A stretch of DNA of 64,000 nucleotides from Aricia agestis (Eukaryota; Arthropoda; Insecta; Lepidoptera; Lycaenidae): the NCBI RefSeq assembly GCF_905147365.1, contig NC_056415.1, positions 13,224,001-13,288,000 of the forward strand, read 5' to 3'. The notes beneath the pieces are model-generated. The model saw nothing but the letters and a program-made list of their open reading frames with translations. It made no database searches and had not been told where the DNA came from. This document shows, piece after piece, positions 48,265 through 59,517 of this stretch. The position numbers and the translations under genes are program-made. The first letter of the stretch is position 1. Each line of letters starts with the position of its first letter.

Positions 48265-48532
48265 CTAGTTGAGCACATTCTGCACAATATGGTAGTTTGA
48301 GCTCGGGGTTATAGGTTCGGAATCCCGCCACCGGAAAAAAAATCTATGTTCCCGGATCATGGATGTGTATTAAATATGTGTATGAAATAATACAAATCTT
48401 AATTATATGTATGTAAGTGTGTATAGTATAAAAGTATTTATATGTCCGTTGTACGGTACCTGTACACAAGCCCTTGGTGTAGCACAGGGCCTGACTCAAG
48501 TGGTGTGGGGCTTCCATAGATATTATTAATTA
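48265..48532 (+). mobile_element. tRNA-derived SINE (family 1), degraded head
   Basis: B-box-like AGGTTCGGAATCCC and the common body to CTTCCATAGATATTATTAAT. A Helitron has inserted in the tail. Confidence 0.7.
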
Positions 48533-48876
48533 CTAGCTGTCCCGGCAAATGTCTTGCCATATAAAGTATTTCGCCCATAATATTTTATTGAAGTGACTAA
48601 ATAAGTGTGGCACCATCGCTATCCCGTCGCACAAACAATGGTCGCCGTCAGTCTCTAGTTGTAATAATTTACTATTTATTCAACAAATGCACTTATCAAT
48701 ATAAAAAAGTAGCCAGTAGCCGATTCTCAGGCCTACTGAATATGCATATAAAATTTGGTAAAAATCAGTAAAGCCGTTTCGGAGAAGTAGGTACGGTAAC
48801 TAACATGACACGCATTCTCGTGTCACAACACGAGAATTTTATAATATATTTTTATAAATATATTATAAAATTCTCG
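48533..48876 (-). mobile_element. Helitron family A with palindromic 5' end
   Basis: 3' end CTAG at 48533-48536. At the other end GACACGAGAATTTT is repeated and inverted: 48831-48876 is a palindrome of CGAGAATTTTATAATATAT arms. Confidence 0.7.
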
Positions 48877-48976
48877 TCGTCTCTTTATTGTTATAAATGA
48901 TATGACACTCAATGTGCTCGTAGTTGTCCAACGCAAAAAGGTCGCATAACACGTCTTGACAACAATGATAATAATT

Positions 48977-49152
48977 CTTATATCTTTAAACGAGCAATTC
49001 GAATCTCGGAATCGGCTCCAACGATTTTCATGAAATTTAGTATATAGGGGGTTTCGGGGGCGATAAATCGATCTAGCTAGGAATCATTTTTAGAAAATGT
49101 CATTTTATTCGTGTTTTATCGAATACCGAGGAAAGCTCGGTCAAATAGCTAG
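48977..49152 (+). mobile_element. Helitron family D (plus strand)
   Basis: TCTTATATCTTTAAACGAGC to CCGAGGAAAGCTCGGTCAAA then TAGCTAG followed by T. Confidence 0.75.
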
Positions 49153-49910
49153 TAATCATTAATTACCTTGATAATAATATGCTGTCAATTGAATTTTTGT
49201 TATAATTCATCTTTATCTATGCTTATTTTAAATGTTTCAGTAATGCTAGACATATAATACTGCATTTATCTAATATCACGTATTTTAAACTCTTACACTT
49301 ATTTAAATATTGATAACAATATTTAAATACCAATGTAAAACGGTGATAGCCCCGTCGATCGTGGAAAAACGTGACATAATAGAATTTCTATTGTGTCTTG
49401 GTCACCGGTGACCGTGACCGTACCGGTGACCGACATGAGACGCCAGACGTTGCCATGGTAACGTCACTGGCCACTTGCTGTGGCATCCCGGTGAGGTATG
49501 GCCCTAACTTTTTCCAGGACGAAGTCTTTCTATCTGTCTCTAATTATATGTTACCTCCTGACGCCCAAACCAATCAACCGATAATATAATAATATATTAT
49601 ATTATACTACTCCCAGAAGTCAAAGTATGTACTTAAATAAAAAATAAAAAAAACTTGAAAAATTGGTATATTCAGGTTCAGGGGTTGGGGCGTGAAGAGG
49701 TAACGGACAGACAGAAAGAAAAAGAGATAGACACACTTCCGCATTTATAATATAAGCATGGATAATAGATGGATATACATAAATAATATTTTCTGCATTA
49801 TTCATTGAAAAGTGATAATATTATGCAAATAAATAGTCTCATTTCTGGGGTCCCGCAAGGTAAGTTAGTTTGCTCTACACTTTTCCATGTATGAATATTA
49901 TATATAATAA
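49153..49910. other. Spacer with a Helitron-like fragment
   Basis: At 49675-49765 a minus-strand TACTAATAT/TCTGTC-type Helitron 5' region is seen, and at 49400-49440 a run of ACCGGTGACC repeats. No gene. Confidence 0.4.
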
Positions 49911-50030
49911 TTAAGGAGTGACCCTGTGGGAAGCCTCGGTGCTATCGTAAATTGCGGAAGTAGGTTGCTGCATCTTATACTCTACTTAAACTACCCTCTT
50001 AAACCCCATGGTGCTCCACTCCTCGCTTAA

Positions 50031-50321
50031 GGCCCTGTATTCCCAGAAACGGACGATTTTCATGATTTAAAAGTGATAGGAGGCATAAAAATATAATAAT
50101 TTAAATTCTGAAAAAAATATATATGTGTTAGAGGATCTAACACATATATTTTGTTCAGAATTTAAATCGAAATTAAATCGAGTCAAAAAAACGAAACGCC
50201 CAAGATACATTCTTTGTATTTATTAATTTCGAATATTAATTCAGAATTTAAATTACTATATTTTTATGTCTCCTGTCACTTTTAAATCTTGAAAATCGTC
50301 CGTTTTTGGGAATAAAGGGCC
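50031..50321. mobile_element. TTAA-flanked fold-back MITE (291 bp)
   Basis: TTAA at 50027-50030 and 50322-50325. Ends GGCCCTGTATTCCCAGAAAC and (reverse complement) GGCCCTTTATTCCCAAAAAC. Long inverted arms include GATTTAAAAGTGATAGGAGG, and a centre TAACACATATATTTT palindrome. It is inserted in a retroelement-like fragment whose uninterrupted copy is at 44672. Confidence 0.9.
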
Positions 50322-50686
50322 TTAAGGCAGAGTTGCGGTTACGATAACAACTCTACCAGTGATCGTCCACGTTGTGCAGACCCGTCACCTACACGGGGGC
50401 CGCGATACGCAGGAACGCCTCTAGGACTCTGTGCAATGGGCGGCGGTGTCTCCACACCACCGCCCGAGTACCCGGCTAGTGTAAATCACCGCGGCCACTC
50501 CGTCGCGTGCGTCTTCTCCTCGGCCGTCTCAAGAGGTGTGTCTTGTGCCTCCCGTTCTCTCCTGCGCTCTGCCACCTCATTTGCGATCTCACTGCTCAGC
50601 ATATCCCGGATTATACTCTACGTAATCTAATCCTTTTCGTATATATTTTTTAATATAGTTTTTTTAATGACATGAATCTTAATAAA

Positions 50687-50927
50687 CAGGGTGTAACAAA
50701 AAAAGCGATAGTAATTTAGGGCGTGTGTAAGTCCTCTGTATAAAGTTCACTGTGAAATCAGCAGCGCTAAAAGCTCTTGTATGTGCTAAATCATGACGCT
50801 GGATCGTTTACACGTCACACATCACAAAAAAATGTTCTTTCTGCCCTGCTACTTTCGCAGTAAACTCTATAATATAACATAACACCCTAAAGTACATATT
50901 GCCACGTCTTGTTTTGTTACACCCCGT
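50687..50927. mobile_element. TIR element with CAGGGTGTAACAAAA ends (copy 2)
   Basis: Left CAGGGTGTAACAAAAAAAGC and right (reverse complement) CGGGGTGTAACAAAACAAGA; internal TAAAGTTCACTGTGAAATCA matches the copy at 38447. Confidence 0.7.
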
Positions 50928-51084
50928 ATTTAGAGGATGATGCTCGGCAGGGTATGAAGAGGGGGTGGTCCTTTTCCAGCATTGAAAAAAGGGTATATGG
51001 TAAGCAATGACCACCTATGGAAACCCGAAATCATGCAGGCACTTCTGTGAGCTATCATTCGTTTAAGAGGAGTCTACACCGCCC

Positions 51085-51412
51085 TTTTTTCCATACAAAC
51101 GTTGTCCCCTGTTTCCTCCCTGGATAATGCTAGTAGAGTTATAATTTTTTTCCTGAATATCTACGGCCACTAAAACAATGTCACTATGTTTTCTTTTTTT
51201 TCATAATTGATTTATTAAATAAGATATGAACGTTCAAAAACCCAAAAAAAGGCCAGATTTTCCGCTGTGTTCAAACATCCAGAAAACAGATTTGGCTAGA
51301 TTATACAAAAAAAAAAAACATAGGAACACAGCTCAAGCCTTTCTTTATTCTTTAATGAAAAAAGTACTTAAATCGGTTAAGTTTTTGAGAAGGAATCAGG
51401 GGACAACGAATC
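51085..51412. mobile_element. Possible TIR element
   Basis: CGTTGTCCCCTGTTTCCT near 51100 and AGGAATCAGGGGACAACG near 51391 are inverted. The interior has a 63-codon frame without features. Low confidence. Confidence 0.45.
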
Positions 51413-51535
51413 GTTGATTTTCTGGATTTCCTGCAGTTGTCTCTATCGCGTACTGCGGTATAGGCTTGGGGTAAGGGAGATAGCTATAGATATTACACGT
51501 ACTTTTTATTCATTTCTCTAGCCCCTGGTATATCC

Positions 51536-51755
51536 TCTTAAGGTGACGCCGCGTTAAAGTTGAAAACCGCCTTTTATATGTTTTAGATTGCTTCTTTTGG
51601 TGTTACGGTGAGACATTCATACTGTATAGTGTATTAAAATTACTACTCTTTTTAAGGTGACGCCGCGTTAAAGTAAAAAACCGTTGGATATGTTTTAAAT
51701 TGCTTGTTTTCTATGAGAGGCCGGCCCGGTCTCTCATAGAAAACAAGCAATGGAA
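51536..51755. repeat. Direct repeat plus 20-bp inverted repeat
   Basis: AAGGTGACGCCGCGTTAAAG occurs at about 51540 and 51655. Downstream, TTGCTTGTTTTCTATGAGAG (51700-51719) is perfectly inverted at 51731-51750 around GCCGGCCCGGT. Confidence 0.85.
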
Positions 51756-52743
51756 CAAAAAAGGGCGTAAGCGACAAAATGTTTTTTGTCGCGTACTTTA
51801 AAAACCATAAATACATTTCATATAAGCTATGGGCAAATTAAAGTGTATGCTTGAACCAATTTATGTCCAAATTTTGGAAGCTTAAATCACTCTACTCTGT
51901 TGGCAAAATAAGAATCCCTTTTTACAGAGGTCTTTTTGATTGATTATTCTGTGTTATAAAAGTTAACCAATCGTGTTATGCTATGGGCAATTCAAAGACA
52001 AAAAGATGATGAATACTGACAATGAACTTTAATTGCTTAGCTTTAGTTATTGCTGAGAAAAATCGACATCGCTACAGCCAAATTTTCAAGACGTCGCCTG
52101 AAGTCTATTTGAATGTCGATTCCGTTGATTATAACTTATTAAATTATGTCCCGTTGAACTTCGTATCACTTTCCCCCCAATATAAACCTTCCCTGGACTT
52201 CCACGAACATTTCAAGACTAAAATTAGCTAAACCGGTTAAGAGGTTCTCCAGTTTTAGCGGGACTAACAAATTTTTAAACAAATTTTCATAAAGATATGT
52301 AAATTGGCTAACAAAGGTATAGAAAGAGTACATACGTAGGTAATAAACTACAATATAGATATTCTAATAGCCTGTATTTGAGTCTTTAATTAGTTTTATG
52401 AACACCAGTTGAATAGTGTTTACAGGTGCTTGTTATAGAATTAACCTATCTGCTTTTTGTGGTGCATTGTGATGAACGCTTTCTTCAATAACGGAGGAAA
52501 AATCATGTTGATTTCAAATCAAAGAAAGTAAAGAAGCGAAGGAAGCTAGCAAGTATACCCATTTACCCTAAACATAATAGGACTGAGTTTTGTTGTATAT
52601 TTAGTAAATTATAAAATATAGTTGTAACAAATATAAATTGTTTAAAACTGTCTTAAAATATGATATGGTTGCTTTGTTTGCTAAAGGAATAAATTACGAT
52701 TAAAACAATATTGTCGTTATCTGAAATTATTATTACAGACTTA
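51756..52743. other. Spacer, nothing clear
   Basis: AT-rich. Only a CCTTCCCTGGACTTCCACGA fragment near 52190, similar to the Helitron-like piece near 39800, is recognisable. Confidence 0.4.
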
Positions 52744-52908
52744 TGTACCATGGAGGAAGTTGATTCCTATGCAATTGACAGACCAACGTTATTTGGTCGA
52801 ATATGTCAATTCAATGTTAATTGTGATCTGTCAGCTGGGTTTGACGTAACGCAACCAAACTACTCAGGTCCCCGATTTGCATAGGAATCAACTTCTCTGA
52901 TAGTACAT
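52744..52908. mobile_element. MITE with TGTAC ends (copy 2)
   Basis: TGTACCATGGAGGAAGTTGA and (reverse complement) TGTACTATCAGAGAAGTTGA; the interior GGGTTTGACGTAACGC is shared with 34044-34232. Confidence 0.78.
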
Positions 52909-53091
52909 ATTTATAGTTTTTCATCACTCCAAATATTTTTTTCTGTTTTTTAATGTACCTATATTTAAATGACATAATATATAATATTGGTAGAAAGGTG
53001 ACCTATAAGAATTAAGACGTCGTTTTATATATAAAAGACTTAAAAAAAAACTGGCAGACCAAATCAAAAAGACCTCAAGAAAGAATTATAA

Positions 53092-53401
53092 GTGGGAGAG
53101 CCATGCTTCGGCACGAATGGGCCGGCTCGACCGGAGAAATACCACGTTCTCACAGAAAACCGGCGTGAAACAGCGCTTACGCTGTGTTTCGCCGAGTGAG
53201 TGAGTTTACCGGAGGCCCAATCCCCTACCCTATTCCCTTCCCTTCCCATCCCTACCCTCCGCTATTACCCTATTCCCTCTTAAAAGGCCGGCAACGCACC
53301 TGCAGCTCTTCTGATGCTGCGAGTGTCCATGGGCGACGGAAGTTGCTTTCCATCTGGTGACCAGTTTGCTCGCTTGCCCCCTTATTTCATAAAAAAAAAA
53401 T
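53092..53401 (+). mobile_element. SINE with CR1-LINE-like tail (copy i)
   Basis: GTGGGAGAGCCATGCTTCGG to the A run. A short open stretch on both sides (see findings) suggests it landed in an older coding remnant. Confidence 0.8.
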
Positions 53402-53732
53402 AGATCAAAGCTGAGCAGCGAAATACTGATGGAATTTTTCAAGAAGTTACAAAATGAGAACGGGTTTCTAAAATTTTTGCAAGCCAAAAAAGGAAAAAAT
53501 AACGTCACTACTCTACACAGTGTCAAACTAAAAATGATATTCAAATGATCCTCAATTATGACGATTATTTACGTTCAAAAACATTGCCAAAAAAAAAACC
53601 ACAGCCGAACATATAACCTTCTCCTTATTTCGTTATTTGGAACACCCAGCCCACCGCGGATGGCCAGTCTGTCTATGTGTATCTTCAGGTGTTGATGATG
53701 ATCGATGATCTCAATAATTGCTATTTAATTTA

Positions 53733-53960
53733 CTAGATATTGCCCGCAAACTGTAACTTTGTTCGCGCAGGTTTATCGCGTAGGAACCTTGCAGGAACCT
53801 ATATTTTGATCTGGATAATAATGGATATTTAAAACGATTCCAGGACTCAAAGTAACTCCATGCTCAATAACGTCAAAATAGTCTTAGCAGCACACGTAAA
53901 GAGGCAACAAACTGATATAATATTATGCGCTTTTGCATATTTTATAATTAGTGTGAATGT
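53733..53960 (-). mobile_element. Helitron-like fragment
   Basis: Minus strand ends GCGGGCAATATCTAG at 53733; the distal end near 53950 has the ATGCAAAAGCGC block. Confidence 0.45.
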
Positions 53961-54303
53961 GGTGAGCTGCAAAAATAACGTGTTTAACTTAACTTAAATA
54001 TATACACTCTTAGGGCCTGTTTCACCACTTCCTGATAAGGATATCCATCAATTAATTACTTGACAGATCAAGTATGGAGAATCTGTCAAAAAAGTTGTGA
54101 ATACCCTATTAGGCACTTTATCAGAAAATGGTGAAAAAGGCCCGTAATAAAATAAGACTTTAAAATAATAGTGATTTCGTAAACAATGTAGTTTTTGACA
54201 TCATTTCAGGTGCTGTACTTACTGGTGAAAGATTGAAAAAATCAAAGTTTTCAAAGTTATAGGTACCAAAAAAGTTTACGAGTTCATTATTGGACGTTAA
54301 AAC

Positions 54304-55545
54304 TAGGGATTGCAATCCGGAAAACCGGATCCGGAAATTTGCCGGATCCGGCGTCATTTTACGGGTACCGGATCCGGTCCCAATATACCGGATCCGGCGA
54401 CCGGATCCGGTGTTAGCGATTTGTGGCAATAGTTAATAGAATCAGGCGTTACTTTGCGGATATGCATAGCTTAAAATTTTGTATATTAATATAGCAAAAT
54501 TCCGCGAAATAAACATCAACCTGTAAGTAAATGAGTGAGTGTATGCCGTACTGCGCATGCCTATGCGTACACTCACTCATGTACTTACAAGTTGAGGTTT
54601 ATTTCGTGGAATATTGCTAAAAATAATAATATACTTTAATTTGTGGCAAACTGATTTGGTTGTTGCATGAATAACTTACGTTAAATGCGTTACCCCTGGA
54701 TAAGCTTTTTCTCACTTTTTTAGGGTTTTGTAGTGAACAATAACCCGTAATAGTTTCGGTCTGTCTGTCTGTCCGTTTGTCTGTCCGTCTGTCTGTCCGC
54801 GGTTTTGCTCAGAGACTATAATATATAGGACCTACAAAGCTGTAAATTAGAATGAATATACATATTAATGATTCCAACAAAATTGTATATAAAATCTTAA
54901 AAATATTTTTTTTTTGGCGTCCACCCAGTCCCCACTATGTGGGGTGTTTGTTGGATAGGTTTTAAAAAATATTACGAGAATTCTTAGATCATTTTCTGAT
55001 TTAGGGATCCATTTGTGCAATATGAAGTTTTAAAGTTGAAAAAATCGTTAGAGTCCAGTGTCCCCTCCCATTTCTACCAGCTAAACGGTTGCTTCTAGAA
55101 ATGTGAAAAAATCACGGGAGTAGGAAAGTAAATGAGTGAGTGTACGCATAGGCATGCGTACAGCACCTGTACGCGTGCCTATGCGTACACTCACTCATTT
55201 ACTTAAAGGTGGAAGTTGTTTTCGCGGAATATTGCTAAAAATAATAACAAACTAAATTTAAACTATGGATTTCCGCAAAGTAACGCCTGATTCCATTAAC
55301 TATTTAAAATATTGTTCCATGCTCTACAATTTTTAAAGAGTGGTTATCTCGCTTTGAAAATATTGCATCAATCAGCTACAAGTGATGCGTATATGCCTTT
55401 TTTTTGAATTAGAAAGAAAAATAGGATGATTTTCGGTTTTTAGGTCAATTTCATCAATCCGGCCGAATCTGACCGGATCCGGGGATTGACGGTAATCCGG
55501 TCAAATCCGGTCCGGATTGAAAATGACGCCGGATTGCAATCCCTA
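54304..55545. mobile_element. hAT-like non-autonomous element with 8-bp duplication
   Basis: TIR TAGGGATTGCAATCCGG at 54304 and its exact complement ending at 55545; GTTAAAAC stands at 54296-54303 and 55546-55553. An 8-bp duplication and a TAGGG-type TIR fit hAT. Subterminal CCGGATCCGG repeats crowd both ends, and the interior holds two inverted-repeat blocks (54480-54640, 55125-55250). No transposase. Confidence 0.88.
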
Positions 55546-55550
55546 GTTAA

Positions 55551-55615
55551 AACGAAACAAGGATTTTTGTATGTGAGTATCGATAATACTCACATACAAA
55601 AATCCTTGTTTCGTT
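55551..55615. repeat. Perfect 30-bp inverted repeat
   Basis: Arms 55551-55580 and 55586-55615 (AACGAAACAAGGATTTTTGT...) around CGATA, directly next to the hAT-like element's right duplication. Confidence 0.95.
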
Positions 55616-55717
55616 CCTCCTCTATTTCAGAATTGACTACTAAACTGTACTACTGCGTCAGAATAAATGAACATAAATTATAACTAATAATTGTAATCAA
55701 ATACCATTTATTAGTAA

Positions 55718-55955
55718 CGAGCTTTTGCCCGCGGCTTCGCTCGCGTTAAGAAATATTATTAGATACAAACTTCCATCGTCTATTTTAACCTCTTGGAGTT
55801 GGAATTGATCAAAATCCTTTCTTAGCGGATACCTACGTCATAACATCTACTTGCATGCCAAATTTCAGCCCGATCCGTCCAGTGGTTTGGGCTGTGCGTT
55901 GATAGATCACTATATTGTCAATCAGTCAGTCACCCTTGAGTTTTATATATATAGA
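55718..55955 (-). mobile_element. Helitron family B (full copy, 238 bp)
   Basis: Minus-strand 5' TCTATATATATAAAACTCAA after A; 3' GCGAGCGAAGCCGCGGGCAA then AAGCTCG followed by T. Confidence 0.8.
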
Positions 55956-56447
55956 TTTGAAGATTTCATCTCATTGATTTTTTAAATTAAATTAATCTTC
56001 TGCAGCCATCGGCATATATTATGGTCAGCTGTAGCCTTCTTGTTACAACGCTGATCATACAAAACAATCTGAAACCTACACCCCCACAATAAAAAAGAAA
56101 AATAAATTGAAAACATTGTTTTATGTTTGTTGGTTTGCTGTTGGGGTCTTTATATCTTTGAGTATTTCAATGTTATTTTCTTGTATTTCAAATAAGAGAC
56201 GGAACACCCGGTCCCTTGATAAGACTCAAGCTTCACCGTTTTAGTATTTATATAACGCATCATTTATTTTTTATGTATGCAAACGACATTTTCATGCTAA
56301 AACGTGACTATGTTATTATTGTTTCTAAGCATATAGATATCGCCTTAGATATAAATAGGTAGGGTAAACTGCTTACTGCATTTTCTCTCTGATCGTCGAC
56401 TGATTTTCATTTATAAATTCTGTCGCCGTTTTTTGTGATGACAGCAG

Positions 56448-56479
56448 TATATAAATTAATTTTTCTAGCGCCTTCAGCA
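56448..56479 (+). promoter_or_regulatory. Candidate core promoter of paralogue 3 (TATA + initiator)
   Basis: TATATAAA at 56448-56455 is followed by TTCAGC with the TCA at 56474-56476. If A 56476 is +1, the TATA box starts at -28, which is typical spacing, and the 5' UTR would be about 307 bases. The same layout occurs upstream of paralogue 2. Confidence 0.5.
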
Positions 56480-56782
56480 TTGAGTTCCTGACGAGCGCTC
56501 GCGCCGTACTATGTGACCGTCGAAGAGGCTGCCCCATTAATTCTCATTTTAAATTTGTCTGCCGCGATCATCTGTGGCTTCGTAGATAAAATGTACATAA
56601 AATTATAGTATTGAAAAATCTGGATACAAACATTTGTGTTAGATATTTTTTTTGAGAATTTTTCTCAATTGTTGCAGTTTGTGATGGTGCTTAGATTATA
56701 ATAGAAAATAGTACATTGATATTAAAATAAAAAAAACTCTGGATCTTTTAACAAAAGTGCAAACAAGGATACTGAAAACAAG

Positions 56783-57595
56783 ATGAAAACTAAAAATAAG
56801 GAGCATTCTTCAAAGCTGTCAAGTGAAAACATTGAACAGACCATTCCGCTGAAGAATGAAAAAGGCGATATGAAAAAACTTACAATTTTTCAGAAGATCA
56901 AGGAATTCAAAGACAACATAACAGTCGAACCGGTTGTTTCGATTTTTATGATAGCGAGTGTGATTGCGATGACTGGTGTCCAGAACCTCAATTTGGAAAA
57001 AGCATGCAGGGTGAACTTGAAGTATAACGACAGCGTGTGTACTGCGCTGAAGCTGAGACAGCGTGACGAACTGAGCGAGGCGGAGGATGGAGTTCAGATG
57101 GTGGTGGCGTCAGTGGAGGCTTGGAAGAGCGTCATCGCGACAGTATTTCCCATCATCATGATGATGTTCATCGGCGCGTGGAGCGACAAGATGGGCAAAC
57201 GGAAAGTGTGCATGCTGATGCCGATATCGGGGGAGTTGTTCACTTGCATTATCGACATGGTGAACACGTACTTCTTCGATATAGTCCCAGTGGAATGGAC
57301 GGCGTTTCTGGCGACGATCTTCCTGTCGATCACCGGAGGATGGTACGTCATGTTCCTCGGATCGTATAGCTACTTGGGCGATATAACGTCGGAGCATACG
57401 AGGACGTTCAGGATGGGAGTGCTGACCCTGGGGCTGTCGATCTCATTCCCCGTAGGAATGGGAGTGAGTGGGGTTCTGTTGCGGTACACTGGATATTTTG
57501 GAGTGTTCGGAATAGCTGCGGTCCTCCAGCTCCTGATTTTACTATACGTATGCTATCGCATTCAAGATAACGCCGAACATAAAAATATATCTAAG
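56783..57595 (+). CDS. Paralogue 3, exon 1 (813 bp)
   Basis: ATG to donor GTACTT. It encodes TM1-6. Compared with paralogue 2 the N-terminal tail is five residues longer, and the core from EP.V..FM to the end of TM6 aligns almost without gaps by eye. Confidence 0.9.
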
Positions 57596-57835
57596 GTACT
57601 TACATAAGCATTTTGAAACTATATTGATACAAATCAATTTCGTTAAAGATGAACGTATAATTGTTTTCTTTACAGGCCAAACGTTCAGGAATCGTGGGAT
57701 TCATCTTAGATTTTTTCAATTTTGAAAGCTTAAAGGAAATATTGAAAATAGTTTTTAAGAAGGCTCCCAATAATCGACGAATGAAATTATGCCTGATAAT
57801 GGTAGCCGTGTGTCTTGTCCATGGTGGAATTTGGG
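56783..57835 (+). CDS. SLC46-type MFS solute transporter, paralogue 3 (3'-partial)
   Basis: N-terminal 324 codons of a third transporter. Exons are 56783-57595 (271 codons) and 57676-57835 (160 bp), with an 80-base intron (GTACTT/TTTACAG). The ATG has A at -3. The protein has a hydrophilic N-terminus of about 48 residues, TM1 from about 50, MFS motif-A-like GAWSDKMGKRK at 131-141, DITSEHTRTFRMGVLTLGL near 200-218, and TM6 ending near residue 258. Exon 2 encodes AKRSGIVGFILDFFNFESLK, NNRRMK and TM7, then leaves through donor GTGAGT in phase 1. That is the same exit phase as the sisters. I found no exon with an FNWDE-type block in 57836-64000, so the remaining exons are expected right of the window. 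A truncated gene is the alternative. Confidence 0.88.
57676..57835 (+). CDS. Paralogue 3, exon 2 (160 bp)
   Basis: Acceptor TTCTTTACAG, donor GTGAGT. It encodes the middle loop and TM7 (LCLIMVAVCLVHGGIWG). It is identical in length and phase to exon 2 of the sister genes. Confidence 0.9.
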
Positions 57836-58715
57836 GTGAGTAGTTGTTTCAAAATTTATTTTATTACTCCTACGAAAATAAAATAGGCAGTTACTTTTAC
57901 TACAAGTTTTTGATAAGACTGTCTTCAAGTAAAATTGAAATCCACTTTGTTGTTTATTTTAAGGCCATTCGAATATTTTTTAAATTTTGACTAAAATATA
58001 CTCCTACGTTCATTTCATCATGATCGTAATGTTTACAGTTTACATACGTGTACACAGTTCAGTTATTGCAATAAGCTCCTATCTTAAAATCTTTATCTTA
58101 AAATCTCCTATCCTAAAATCTTTATCAATAGGATCAAAATATTGCGCAACAATTGCCTGCCAAACTGCCTTTATTGTTATTCATGGAATCTATAGCAAGT
58201 ACTATGGAAGCAAGTACATATAATGTAATAATTTTGACGTAGATTTAATTAGTCTATTTATCACTAGCTCTTTCTCGGTGCTTCGCCTGCATGAAATGGT
58301 ATTCCTGGCATACAAATTTTTGTCTCCGGTAGAATTTAATTTTTTTTTTAATTTTAAAATTTTTAAAGCCTATGACACTTACGTTGAAATAATTTTTAAG
58401 ATCGCTTCAGTGAATATTATGTGTTTTCAGTGAATATAATATATTACAACCTCAAAAATTTATACACTTTGTCCTGTTTATAATATGAGTATTGATAATA
58501 GCCTTCTAACCTATTTAAGCAGCCGGTTTCCTAAAAACCTGCCTGGCGTTTAAATGTCCGCATTACACTAATTTAAACCCTCTATTACCATAATATTTTT
58601 GTTCTTTTTATTAATCCAACAGGTAACACTAGCTATCAAAATATTATGTTTTCAACCTTTATATTTTTACCAATATACATACCTATTTATAACTTTAAAT
58701 ATTAATATTAATATA
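57836..58715. other. Intron 2 of paralogue 3, first part
   Basis: AT-rich with a CTTTATCTTAAAATC-type local repeat near 58090-58130. No exon with FNWDE or other family motif found. Confidence 0.45.
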
Positions 58716-58990
58716 CTAGCTGTCCCGGCAATCGTTTCTTTGCCATATAAAGTATTTCGCCCGTATTATTTTATTGAAGTGACTAAATAAGTATGTCACC
58801 ATGGCAACGTCCATCGCTATCCCGTCGCACAAACAATGATCGCCGTCAGTCTCGAGTTGTAATAATTTACTATTATTTATTTAACAAATGCACTTTTCAA
58901 TATAAAAAGTACCCAGTAGCCGATTCTCAGACCCACTGAATATGCATATAAAATTTGGTTAAAATCAGTAAAGCCGTTTCGGAGGTATAG
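58716..58990 (-). mobile_element. Helitron family A, 5' truncated by the next copy
   Basis: CTAG at 58716-58719 and hairpin GGCAAAGAAACGATTGCC. The element stops after CCGTTTCGGAG, where another family A copy begins. Confidence 0.75.
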
Positions 58991-59517
58991 CTAGTTGTCC
59001 CGGCAAACGTTATTAAAGTATTTCACCCATATTTTATTGAAGTGACTAAAATAAGTATGTCACCATGGCAACGTCCATCGCTATTCCGTAGCATGCAAAC
59101 AATGGTCGTCGTCAGTCTCGAATTTACTATTAATTATTCAACAAATGCACTTATCAATATAAAAAGTACCCAGTAGCCGATTCTCAGACCCACTGAATAT
59201 GCATATAAAATTTGGTTAAAATCAGTAAAGCCGTTTCGGAGCGGCCTAAGATTGTGACACGAGAATCTATATATATAAAACTCAAAGGTGACTGACTGAT
59301 TGACATAGTGATCTATCAACGCACAGCCCAAACCACTGGACGGATCGGGCTGAAATTTGGCATGCAGGTAGATGTTATAACGTAGGCATCCGCTAAGAAA
59401 GGATTTTGATAAATTCCAACCCCAAGAGGTTCAAATAGGGGATGAAAGTTTGTATATAATAATAGTTCTTAACGCGAGCGAAGTCGCGGGCAAAAGCTCG
59501 TTTTATATACATATAAG
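58991..59517 (-). mobile_element. Helitron family A interrupted by Helitron B
   Basis: CTAG at 58991-58994. The minus-strand 5' part is split: ...GACACGAGAA to 59265, then Helitron B, then TTTTATATACATATAAGAGA from 59501. Confidence 0.8.
59266..59500 (+). mobile_element. Helitron family B inserted at A^T in Helitron A
   Basis: Begins TCTATATATATAAAACTCAA at 59266 and ends GCGGGCAAAAGCTCG at 59500. Flanks GAGAA and TTTTATA rejoin to the uninterrupted family A sequence. Confidence 0.92.

Noticed and set aside
49400..49440. Regulatory array from repeated ACCGGTGACC
   Set aside because: Only a few imperfect copies in about 40 bases; too short to separate from chance.
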